DNA of 9,153 nt, taken from positions 1-9,153 of the forward strand of contig CAKPQY010000020.1 in NCBI GenBank assembly GCA_934179885.1, given 5' to 3'. This DNA comes from an uncultured Clostridia bacterium (lineage in GTDB: Bacteria > Bacillota > Clostridia > TANB77 > CAG-508). The notes beneath the pieces were generated by a model. The model was given only the letters and a program-made list of their open reading frames with translations. It did not search any database and was not told where the DNA came from. The number at the start of each line of letters is the position of its first letter. Within the stretch, counting starts at the first letter, position 1. This document shows positions 1 to 5,723 of the stretch, piece after piece. The translations under genes and the position numbers were made by a program.

Positions 1-2
1 AT

Positions 3-47
3 ATTGCAGGTGTTATTGCAATAACAGCAGTCCAAGCCCAAAAATAA
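3..47 (+). CDS. pta: C-terminal end of phosphate acetyltransferase (partial)
   Basis: Only the last 14 codons and a TAA stop lie in the window; the gene runs in from the left edge. The visible tail reads IAGVIAITAVQAQK. A hydrophobic segment ending in (A/L)ITAVQAQ-like residues is, from memory of the family, typical of the extreme C-terminus of phosphate acetyltransferases of Clostridia. Pta converts acetyl-CoA and phosphate to acetyl phosphate, the substrate of the acetate kinase that starts 62 bp downstream, and pta-ackA is a standard operon order. The call rests on this short tail plus the context, so a different protein with a similar tail cannot be excluded. Confidence 0.68.
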   Translation: MAGVIAITAVQAQK

Positions 48-54
48 AAAGAAG

Positions 55-80
55 CCAATGGAACATTCTTAAATTGGTTC
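55..80 (+). repeat. Imperfect inverted repeat between pta and the first ackA
   Basis: CCAAT (55-59) can pair with ATTGG (73-77). The stem extends outward as GAA/TTC with one bulged G, leaving a 13-nt loop. No T-run follows, so it is not an intrinsic terminator. It may be an mRNA processing or stability hairpin in the pta-ackA transcript, or chance in A+T-rich DNA. Confidence 0.25.
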
Positions 81-108
81 ATAAGATAATATTAAAAGGA
101 GGTCTTCT

Positions 109-1323
109 ATGAAAATATTAGTTTTGAATTCAGGAAGTTCATCATTAAAATATCAAGTAATTGATATGGATACAGAAGAAATGTTAGTAAAAGGATATTT
201 TGAAAGAATAGGACAACAAAATTCTTTTCTAACACATAAAGTTAATGGCATAAAACACAAATTTGAAAAACATGTAGAGAACCATGAACAAGCATTAGAG
301 TTCATTTTCACAAGATTAATGAACGACCATTATGGAGTAATAAAAAGTTTAGATGAACTTAGTGGAATTGGACATAGAGTAGTTCAAGGTGGAGAAAAAT
401 ATTCAAAGCCAGTATTAATTACAAATGAAGTAATTGAAGAAATAAAAAGAGCTAGTGATTTAGCACCATTGCATAATCCAGCAGCAATTTTAGGAATAGA
501 AGCATGTAAAAAAATAGCACCAGAAATACCAATGGTAGCAGTATTTGATACAGCATTTCATCAAACAATGCCAAAATCAAGATATATCTACCCAATACCT
601 TATGAATATTACAAAAAGTATGGAATAAGAAAATACGGAGCACATGGAACTTCACATCAATATGTAGCATATAGAGTTGCAGAAATGATGAAAAAAGATA
701 TTAAAGACTTAAAAATAGTTAATTGTCATTTAGGTCAAGGAGCAAGTGTATGTGCAATACAAAATGGCAAATCAGTAGAAACAAGCATGGGATTAACACC
801 ACTAGGTGGAGTACCAATGGGAACTCGTTCAGGAGATTTAGACCCATCAGTAGTCACATATATAATGAAAAAAGAAAACTTGACACCTCAAGAAATGGAA
901 GATATACTAAATAAAAAATCAGGAGTTTATGGAGCATCAAGAGGAGTATCAGTAGACTTTAGAGATATAGAAAATGAAGCATTAGCAGGAGGAACACATG
1001 CACAACTAGCATTAGATATATATCATTATGACGTTGCATCATATGTTGCAAAATGTGCAGTTGCAATGGGAGGAATAGATGTACTTACATTTACAGCAGG
1101 TGTAGGAGAAAAAGGACCTTTATCTAGAAAAGCAATATGCGAACAACTTGAATTTTTCGGCGTAAAAATAGATGAAGAAAAAAATCAAATAAGAGGAGAA
1201 GAAGTTGAAATATCAGCTCCGGATTCAAAAGTAAAAGTTTTTGTAGTTCCAACAAACGAGGAATTAATGATAGCAAGAGAAACAGTAAATGTCCTAAAAG
1301 GGACGGTTCTTTTTGGAACATAG
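109..1323 (+). CDS. ackA: Acetate kinase paralogue 1, altered acetate pocket
   Basis: The family enzyme, a cytoplasmic ASKHA-fold kinase, converts acetyl phosphate and ADP to acetate and ATP. Most landmarks are present: the N-terminal LNSGSSSLK loop (N7, S10, S12, K14), R90 in GHRVV, D147 in VFDTAFHQTMP, H179 in HGTSH, R240 in GTRSGDLDP, and TNEELMIA near the C-terminus. The start is fixed by AAGGAGG at 96-102, six bases before ATG. Several oddities set it apart. Residue 178 is Ala (codon 640-642) where the family has a Phe of the acetate pocket. Q93 replaces His in the usual RVVHGGE. K335 replaces Asn in GEN. Q210 replaces Asn in HLGNG, as in paralogue 2. There is one extra residue near 278. 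The last seven residues (GTVLFGT) are encoded by a REP-like palindrome, so the native end was probably K397. It may be an acetate kinase, a kinase for another short acyl phosphate, or a weakened copy. Confidence 0.92.
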   Translation: MKILVLNSGSSSLKYQVIDMDTEEMLVKGYFERIGQQNSFLTHKVNGIKHKFEKHVENHEQALEFIFTRLMNDHYGVIKSLDELSGIGHRVVQGGEKYSKPVLITNEVIEEIKRASDLAPLHNPAAILGIEACKKIAPEIPMVAVFDTAFHQTMPKSRYIYPIPYEYYKKYGIRKYGAHGTSHQYVAYRVAEMMKKDIKDLKIVNCHLGQGASVCAIQNGKSVETSMGLTPLGGVPMGTRSGDLDPSVVTYIMKKENLTPQEMEDILNKKSGVYGASRGVSVDFRDIENEALAGGTHAQLALDIYHYDVASYVAKCAVAMGGIDVLTFTAGVGEKGPLSRKAICEQLEFFGVKIDEEKNQIRGEEVEISAPDSKVKVFVVPTNEELMIARETVNVLKGTVLFGT

Positions 1324-1330
1324 ATGTCTT
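1299..1330 (+). repeat. REP-like palindrome covering the ackA1 stop codon
   Basis: GTTC (1306-1309) and GAAC (1316-1319) form a hairpin around a TTTTTG loop. An outer GAC (1302-1304) can pair with GTC (1326-1328), with an internal bulge. From memory, the motif GGGACGGTTC with a T-rich loop is common among dispersed REP-like palindromes in Clostridia and other bacteria, often linked to Y1 (TnpA-REP) transposases; no transposase is in this window. The element starts exactly after the Lys codon that aligns with the C-terminal Lys of the second acetate kinase, so it appears to have inserted at the native stop codon. Confidence 0.6.
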
Positions 1331-1353
1331 AAAAAGAATGAAGCAAAGCGGTA

Positions 1354-1410
1354 AGATTTGGCAGACGAAATTTTTGAAAAAAATTTTGGATGACGATGAA
1401 CGGAGTAGCC
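1354..1410 (+). repeat. Hairpin repeat, copy A
   Basis: This is the first of three related elements. It has a conserved head AGATTTGGCAGACG (1354-1367), then a hairpin AAATTTTT (1368-1375), loop GAA, AAAAATTT (1379-1386), then a TGG.TGACGATGA tail with a CGGAG end. The flanks CAGACG and TGGATG extend the stem with C-G, A-T, C-G and G-T pairs around two mismatches. It lies 59 bp before copy B. The bases just before it (1336-1352) resemble the tail of a further, headless unit. Confidence 0.75.
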
Positions 1411-1412
1411 CT

Positions 1413-1481
1413 AGATTTGGCAGACGAAAAATCTGAAAGATTTTTTGGCTGACGATGAGCGAGTGAAACGAGTGAAAGGAG
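1413..1481 (+). repeat. Hairpin repeat, copy B, ending in the ackA2 ribosome binding site
   Basis: The head AGATTTGGCAGACG (1413-1426) is identical to copy A. The hairpin arms differ but still pair perfectly: AAAAATCT (1427-1434), loop GAA, AGATTTTT (1438-1445). CAGACG/TGGCTG extends the stem with one mismatch and one G-T pair. The tail TGACGATGAGCGAG continues into a duplicated CGAGTGAAA and ends in AAAGGAG (1475-1481). That is the Shine-Dalgarno sequence of the second acetate kinase, six bases before its ATG. Confidence 0.75.
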
Positions 1482-1487
1482 AAAAAA

Positions 1488-2678
1488 ATGAAAATATTAG
1501 TATTAAATTGTGGTAGTTCATCACTAAAATATCAATTAATAAACATGGAAACAGAAGAAGTTATGGCTTCTGGAAAATATGAAAGAATAGGAGAAGCGGA
1601 AGCATTTATAACACATAAAGTAAATGGACAAAAAATAGAAATAAAAAATCCAGCATATAACCATGCAGAAGCAATTGACTTTACTTTAAAACAATTTACA
1701 AATCCAGAATATAAAGTAATAGACAGTTTAGATGAAATAAACGCTATTGGTCATAGACTAGTTCATGGTGGAGAAAAAATTGCCGAATCAGTTGTTATAG
1801 ATGACAAAGTAATAGATGTTCTAAAAGAATATTCTGATTTAGCACCATTACATAACCCTGCATGTATTTTAGGAATTGAAGCATGTAAAGAAGTTATGCC
1901 AGGAAAACCAATGGTAGGTGTATTTGATACAGCATTCCATCAAACAATGCCAAAAGATAAATATATTTATCCAATACCATATGAATATTACAAAAAATAT
2001 GGAGTTAGAAAATATGGATTCCATGGAACATCACATATGTTTGTTTCACAAAGACTTGCAGAAATTGAAAATATAAATTTAGAAGGAACAAAAATAGTAA
2101 CTTGCCATTTAGGACAAGGTTCTAGTATATGTGCAATTAAAGATGGAAAATCAATAGATACAAGTATGGGATTAACACCACTAGGTGGTTTACCAATGGT
2201 TACAAGAAGTGGAGATTTAGACCCATCTGTTATTACATATATAATGAAAAAAGAAAATTTAACACCAGCGCAAATGGAAGATATATTAAATAAAAAATCA
2301 GGACTTTCTGGTATGTCAGGCTTAGTTCCAGATTTTAGAGAAATTGAAATAGCTTCAAACGAAGGTCAACCAGATGCTGAAATAGCTGTTGAAAACTTCA
2401 ATTATACAATTGCAAGTTATATTGCAAAATATGCAGTTGCAATGAATGGAATTGATTATATAATTTTTACAGGTGGAATTGGAGAAAATCAAATTAATAT
2501 ACGTAAAGGTATTTGTGAAAAATTAGCATTTATGGGAGTATCAATGGATGTTGATGCAAATAATATGAGGGGTGAAGAAAAAGTTATTTCTAAGCCAGAT
2601 TCTAGAATCAAAGTTTATGTTATTCCTACAAATGAGGAATTAATGATTGCTAAAGAAACATTAAGACTAATAAAATAA
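1488..2678 (+). CDS. ackA: Acetate kinase paralogue 2, canonical pocket
   Basis: At 396 residues this is the usual length for the family. It makes ATP and acetate from acetyl phosphate in the cytoplasm. Visible landmarks are N7, S10, S12 and K14 in LNCGSSSLK, R90 in GHRLVHGGE, D147 in VFDTAFHQTMP, F178-H179 in KYGFHGTSH, P231 in TPLGG, R240 in TRSGDLDP, FTGGIGEN (328-334) and TNEELMIA near the end. Unlike its upstream neighbour it keeps the pocket Phe, the HGGE His and the GEN Asn. Both copies have HLGQG in place of HLGNG and TPLGG in place of TPLEG. By hand count the two proteins match at 177 of the first 270 positions with no gap. The start is set by AAAGGAG at 1475-1481, supplied by the repeat tail. 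It is probably co-transcribed with ackA1 and ends before a strong terminator. This copy is the better candidate for the housekeeping acetate kinase. Confidence 0.96.
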   Translation: MKILVLNCGSSSLKYQLINMETEEVMASGKYERIGEAEAFITHKVNGQKIEIKNPAYNHAEAIDFTLKQFTNPEYKVIDSLDEINAIGHRLVHGGEKIAESVVIDDKVIDVLKEYSDLAPLHNPACILGIEACKEVMPGKPMVGVFDTAFHQTMPKDKYIYPIPYEYYKKYGVRKYGFHGTSHMFVSQRLAEIENINLEGTKIVTCHLGQGSSICAIKDGKSIDTSMGLTPLGGLPMVTRSGDLDPSVITYIMKKENLTPAQMEDILNKKSGLSGMSGLVPDFREIEIASNEGQPDAEIAVENFNYTIASYIAKYAVAMNGIDYIIFTGGIGENQINIRKGICEKLAFMGVSMDVDANNMRGEEKVISKPDSRIKVYVIPTNEELMIAKETLRLIK

Positions 2679-2701
2679 AGGAGAAATTAGCATATTGGTA
2701 T

Positions 2702-2738
2702 AAAAAATAGAATAGTGCAAAAACTATTCTATTTTTTT
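2702..2738 (+). terminator. Rho-independent terminator of the pta-ackA-ackA operon
   Basis: AAAAATAGAATAGT (2703-2716) pairs perfectly over 14 bp with ACTATTCTATTTTT (2723-2736) around the loop GCAAAA. The right arm runs directly into a T-run ending at 2738. It starts 24 bp after the ackA2 stop and separates the acetate operon from the sigma factor gene. Confidence 0.92.
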
Positions 2739-2746
2739 AAAATATG

Positions 2747-2776
2747 TGCACCAAAAAAGCATATAAAATTAATCTA
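2747..2776 (+). promoter_or_regulatory. Candidate ECF-type promoter of the sigma/anti-sigma operon
   Basis: No sigma-A promoter is clear between the terminator and the sigma gene. TGCACC (2747-2752) is followed after 18 nt by AATCTA (2771-2776). The same layout, TGAAAC - 18 nt - TATCTA, lies before the ChW-M14 gene. ECF sigma factors of Firmicutes typically recognise a TGAAAC-like -35 with an AAC core, and they usually autoregulate. The match here is loose (TGCACC), so this is a hypothesis based on the shared spacing. Confidence 0.25.
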
Positions 2777-2821
2777 ATAGATATAAAATATGTACATATG
2801 AAATAATTTGGAGGATGTAAC

Positions 2822-3331
2822 GTGGAAGAATTAGTAAAAAAAGCAAAAAATAATGATGAAGAAGCATTTGATAAATTAATTACATTAATTGAAAAAGAAA
2901 TGTATTTAATAGCAAAAACAAGACTAAAAAACGATGACGATATAGCAGATGCATTACAAGAAACAATATTAAAATGCTTTCAAAATATTTACAAATTAAG
3001 AGATGCAAAGTTATTTAAAACATGGACAATAAAAATTCTAATAAATGAATGTAATAAAATATACCGAAAAAAAGAAAAATACAAAATTTCTTTAGAAGAT
3101 AATGAAATAGAAAAATATATAAAATTAGAAGAAAATTATAATAACATAGGATTTGATATTTTAATAAGAAAACTAGAAGATGATGAGAAATTAATTTTAA
3201 CATTATATTATTGCTCAGGATATACAACAAAAGAAATTGGTAAAATATTACATAAAAGTGAAAACACAATAAAAAGTAAAATGTTAAGGTCAAAAAAGAA
3301 ATTAAAAAAACAATATGAAGGAGGTAAATAA
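2822..3331 (+). CDS. ECF-type RNA polymerase sigma factor
   Basis: At 169 residues this is the normal length for an ECF sigma factor. Region 2 (about 12-84) has the usual pattern: a D-rich turn, then DALQETILKCFQNIYKLRD, then FKTW and the basic NKIYRKKEK, which bind core polymerase and the -10 element. Region 4 (about 115-164) contains the helix-turn-helix YTTKEIGKILHKSENTIKSK, expected to read the -35 element. There is no region 1 or 3 and no extra domain. The start is GTG: GGAGG at 2810-2814 lies seven bases upstream and no better in-frame ATG is near it. The downstream anti-sigma gene is translationally coupled, so this protein is probably held at the membrane until an envelope signal frees it. 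Its targets are not shown directly; the ChW-M14 gene is a candidate. A precise ECF group cannot be assigned by eye. Confidence 0.93.
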   Translation: MEELVKKAKNNDEEAFDKLITLIEKEMYLIAKTRLKNDDDIADALQETILKCFQNIYKLRDAKLFKTWTIKILINECNKIYRKKEKYKISLEDNEIEKYIKLEENYNNIGFDILIRKLEDDEKLILTLYYCSGYTTKEIGKILHKSENTIKSKMLRSKKKLKKQYEGGK

Positions 3332-3332
3332 T

Positions 3333-4535
3333 ATGGAAGAAATTGAAAAAATATTAAAAAATTCAAGTAAACAAAACGTTGATATTCCTTTAAAAATAGA
3401 ATATAGGGTGAAAAATACACTAAAAAATAAACAGAAAAAAAGATGGAAAATTTATTTAAGAAAAATGATAACAGTATTAGCATCATTTATTATAGTATTT
3501 ATAGGTGGAGCATCAGCTTATGCAGCATTTGGAGGAACAGTATCAGGAAAACCAATAATCGAATGGTTAGGACTAAATTTTAATACAGAATATGAAAATC
3601 ACAAAATAGAAGTAGAAGGAAAAAAAGTTTCGTATGGAGAAACATCAATAGAATTATTATCTAAACTATATGATGATGGAATGGTGCTTTTTGAATTTGA
3701 TGTAAAAATAAGTGATGAAGATATGAAAAAATTCGATATACAAGAAAACCAAATTTTAAAAGGAATCTATTTGACATTTAATGGGGCATCAAATAACTGG
3801 ATCGCAACAATTGATAACAAAGAATATGGAATAAAAACAAGGTCGGCACAAACATACAGAAAAATAGCAGATAACGAATATAAAATTTATCATATGTACT
3901 TTTTAACTGATAAAGAGTTAGGAAATAAAACAGATTTTAATATAAATATACTATATACTTATATTAATCCATTAGTACAAAATGTTGGAGAAGATATAGA
4001 ATATGAAGTGTTTTCAACTATATGTATAGAAGGAAGAATGGATGTGCAATTTTCAAAAACAAGTTTAAATGAAAATACAGAAATTTATACACCAGAAAGT
4101 GAAGAGTTTAAATATAGAAATATGACAAAAACTGTAGAAAGTGTTGCAGTAACTCCAATGCAAATTATATTGAAAATATCAAGTAAAAGAGAAAATGTAA
4201 GTTACGCAAGTATTTCAAATACGGGAGATAAAGACTACATTGGACTTATGAAATATAAAGCATATGACCAAAATGGAATAGAGCTAGGAATGAAAGATTA
4301 TCAAACTATGCAAAAAATTACTTATGCCAATGGAAAAAGCGAAGAATGGGGAATTGGAGATATAGGAACATACATAAATTTTGAAAATGCCACAATGGAA
4401 TTAACAGAATATATGATAATTGAGAAAAAAGAAAACATAGAAAAAATAGTAATAAATCCAATTGTGATAAAAGACCACGATGATGGAACTTCAGAAGATA
4501 TTTTATTAGATGAATTTACTGTTAATTTAAAATAA
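3333..4535 (+). CDS. Membrane-anchored anti-sigma factor, DUF4179-like
   Basis: This 400-residue protein has a short, Lys-rich cytoplasmic part (1-43), one transmembrane helix (about 44-66, MITVLASFIIVFIGGASAYA) and a large outer domain of roughly 330 residues. The order, the Gly/Ala-rich membrane segment and the region just outside it resemble DUF4179 proteins, which usually follow ECF sigma genes in Firmicutes. The N-terminal part would bind the sigma factor and the outer domain would sense an envelope signal. It has no HxxxCxxC zinc motif, so it is not a ZAS-type anti-sigma factor. An ATG at 3315, inside the sigma gene, is in frame. ATG 3333 is preferred because AAGGAGG (3318-3324) lies between the two at correct spacing for 3333. 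Only 1 nt separates this start from the sigma stop, implying translational coupling. The ligand is unknown. Confidence 0.82.
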   Translation: MEEIEKILKNSSKQNVDIPLKIEYRVKNTLKNKQKKRWKIYLRKMITVLASFIIVFIGGASAYAAFGGTVSGKPIIEWLGLNFNTEYENHKIEVEGKKVSYGETSIELLSKLYDDGMVLFEFDVKISDEDMKKFDIQENQILKGIYLTFNGASNNWIATIDNKEYGIKTRSAQTYRKIADNEYKIYHMYFLTDKELGNKTDFNINILYTYINPLVQNVGEDIEYEVFSTICIEGRMDVQFSKTSLNENTEIYTPESEEFKYRNMTKTVESVAVTPMQIILKISSKRENVSYASISNTGDKDYIGLMKYKAYDQNGIELGMKDYQTMQKITYANGKSEEWGIGDIGTYINFENATMELTEYMIIEKKENIEKIVINPIVIKDHDDGTSEDILLDEFTVNLK

Positions 4536-4539
4536 AATA

Positions 4540-4569
4540 TTGACATATATAACAAAAAAAGTGTAAAAT
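4540..4569 (+). promoter_or_regulatory. Sigma-A-type promoter of the glycosyltransferase gene
   Basis: TTGACA (4540-4545) is a perfect -35. It is followed after 18 nt by TAAAAT (4564-4569), five of six bases matching TATAAT. The expected start of transcription, around 4576, falls at the first bases of the hairpin repeat copy C, so the repeat would form most of the 5' leader. ACATAT (4543-4548) and ATATGT (4568-4573) are inverted copies overlapping the two elements and could be an operator or coincidence. Confidence 0.6.
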
Positions 4570-4576
4570 ATGTTTA

Positions 4577-4627
4577 AGATTTGTCAGACAAAAAATTTTG
4601 AATGACGATGAGCGGAACGAAGTGGAG
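4577..4627 (+). repeat. Hairpin repeat, copy C (shortened)
   Basis: The head AGATTTGTCAGAC (4577-4589) differs from copies A and B by one base. The central hairpin is about 11 nt shorter, but the outer pairs (C4585-G4604, A4586-T4603, C4589-G4600) and a short A/T stem are kept. The tail TGACGATGAGCGGA (4603-4616) matches copies A and B closely and ends in GTGGAG, 14 bases before the glycosyltransferase ATG. It is probably the 5' leader of that gene. Confidence 0.68.
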
Positions 4628-4641
4628 CAAAAGAAATAAAA

Positions 4642-5640
4642 ATGGAAGATAAAGTAGATATTTTACTAACAACATACAACACAAAAATAGAATACTTGAA
4701 AATGCAAATAGAAAGTATATTAACCCAAACATATAAAAATTTCACACTAATTATTTCAGATGACTGTTCACCAAATGAAGAAGTAAGAACAGTTTTAAAA
4801 GAATATGAACAAAAAGATAATAGAATAAAATTATATTTTCAAAAAGAAAATCTAGGTTACACAAAAAATTTTGAATTTGTTTTAACAAAATCTACAGCTG
4901 ATTATATTGCTTTTAGTGACCATGATGATATATGGTATCCAAATAAAATAGAAAAAAGCATAAACATTTTAAAAGAAAAAAATGTAGATTTAGTATATTG
5001 TGATGCCAAACAGGTTGACGGAAATGGAGAAGTACTTCATGAAAGCTATTTAAGATATAAAAATATGCCAATAATAAATGAAAAATATCATAAAGATATA
5101 TTACCATTTTCAAGACATATCGCAATTGGTTGTTCACAGTTATTAACAAAAAAAGTTAAAGAACTAATGCTACCATTTACAGAAAATACAATTGCACATG
5201 ACTGGCACTCATTGTATATTGCCAACAAATTAAAAGGAATTTATTGTATAGATGAACCACTTTTTGATTATAGACTTCATGGAAATAATGCATTTGGTGG
5301 AAGAAATCTTAAACAAAACATGAAGAGATGGAAAGAAAAAAATGGTAATAACTATGAATCATATTTAAAATATAGACATCATGCAATTACAGATACATAT
5401 TTGGCAGGTGTATTGATGTGTAAAGAATATAGCAATAAAATAGAAAATAATAAATCACAAGAGCAAGAAGATGAAATTATAAAATATTTTGAAAAAGCAC
5501 AAAAACATAAAATTATTTATTTACCAATTCATAAATATTTTAAATATTTATATTTTAAAGGAATTAAAAAGAGAGCAATAAAAGAAATTATGATTTTACA
5601 TTTTCCAGTAATCAGCTATATTATATTTGCTTTAATTTAA
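4642..5640 (+). CDS. Family 2 glycosyltransferase, rhamnosyltransferase-like
   Basis: This 332-residue protein has a GT-A (GT2) domain in its first two thirds. The nucleotide-sugar start is DILLTTYNT (6-14), followed by DD at 40-41 and the metal-binding region SDHDDIW (92-98), where relatives usually read SDQDDVW. Further on come HDW (186-188), the likely acceptor/catalytic segment, and YRLHGNNAFG (210-219). This pattern fits the group that transfers rhamnose or related sugars to cell-wall polysaccharide or O-antigen-like glycans. The donor and acceptor cannot be read from sequence. The last 15 residues are hydrophobic, suggesting membrane association. The ribosome binding site is weak: GGAG at 4624-4627 is 14 bases away and comes from the repeat tail. 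With the downstream secreted peptidase, this suggests a cell-envelope locus. The gene has its own promoter, so it need not be controlled by the sigma factor before it. Confidence 0.9.
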   Translation: MEDKVDILLTTYNTKIEYLKMQIESILTQTYKNFTLIISDDCSPNEEVRTVLKEYEQKDNRIKLYFQKENLGYTKNFEFVLTKSTADYIAFSDHDDIWYPNKIEKSINILKEKNVDLVYCDAKQVDGNGEVLHESYLRYKNMPIINEKYHKDILPFSRHIAIGCSQLLTKKVKELMLPFTENTIAHDWHSLYIANKLKGIYCIDEPLFDYRLHGNNAFGGRNLKQNMKRWKEKNGNNYESYLKYRHHAITDTYLAGVLMCKEYSNKIENNKSQEQEDEIIKYFEKAQKHKIIYLPIHKYFKYLYFKGIKKRAIKEIMILHFPVISYIIFALI

Positions 5641-5656
5641 AAATATAAATTTTGAT

Positions 5657-5673
5657 AAAAGTGAAACTTTTTT
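5657..5673 (+). terminator. Weak candidate terminator after the glycosyltransferase
   Basis: AAAAGT (5657-5662), loop GAA, ACTTTT (5666-5671) forms a six-pair, A+T-rich hairpin running into two more T residues. It lies 17 bp after the stop codon. It is weak compared with the terminators at 2702 and 8955, and it overlaps the candidate -35 element of the next gene, so either function may be false. Confidence 0.3.
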
Positions 5674-5691
5674 AAATCTAAATGGTATCTA
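5662..5691 (+). promoter_or_regulatory. Candidate ECF-type promoter of the ChW-M14 gene
   Basis: TGAAAC (5662-5667), the classic -35 of Firmicute ECF sigma factors, is followed by a six-T tract, often seen after ECF -35 elements. TATCTA (5686-5691) lies 18 nt downstream and shares TCTA with the CGTCTA-like -10. The spacer is 1-2 nt longer than usual. The region before the sigma gene has the same arrangement (TGCACC - 18 nt - AATCTA). No better sigma-A promoter is visible here. Regulation by the sigma factor of this window is an inference. Confidence 0.35.
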
Positions 5692-5723
5692 TTATATAGT
5701 AATAATTATGAGGGGGAAAACAA

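Noticed and set aside
2..113. Open reading frame in frame 2 across the left edge and into ackA1
   Set aside because: It overlaps the ackA1 ribosome binding site and start and gives no recognisable protein. Frame 3 gives a Pta-like C-terminus with a well-placed stop.
452..670. Minus-strand open frame of 72 codons within the first acetate kinase
   Set aside because: It lies wholly inside a gene with clear family motifs. It has a Leu/Phe-rich composition typical of the reverse of A-rich codons and no ribosome binding site. The same holds for the other minus-strand frames inside genes.
723..914. Plus-strand open frame of 63 codons in another frame of the first acetate kinase
   Set aside because: It overlaps the conserved HLGQG and GTRSGDLDP coding region in a different frame, has no ribosome binding site and no family resemblance.
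1306..1319. Intrinsic terminator between the two acetate kinases
   Set aside because: The GTTC/GAAC hairpin has only four inner pairs and no T-run after the right arm, so it is a palindromic repeat rather than a terminator.
1354..1481. Riboswitch or T-box in the gap between the two acetate kinases
   Set aside because: No known aptamer core, T-box sequence or terminator/anti-terminator pair is visible. The segment is better explained as two tandem copies of a dispersed hairpin repeat.
3315..3332. Upstream in-frame ATG for the anti-sigma gene, inside the sigma gene
   Set aside because: The Shine-Dalgarno AAGGAGG lies downstream of this ATG and is correctly spaced for the ATG at 3333.
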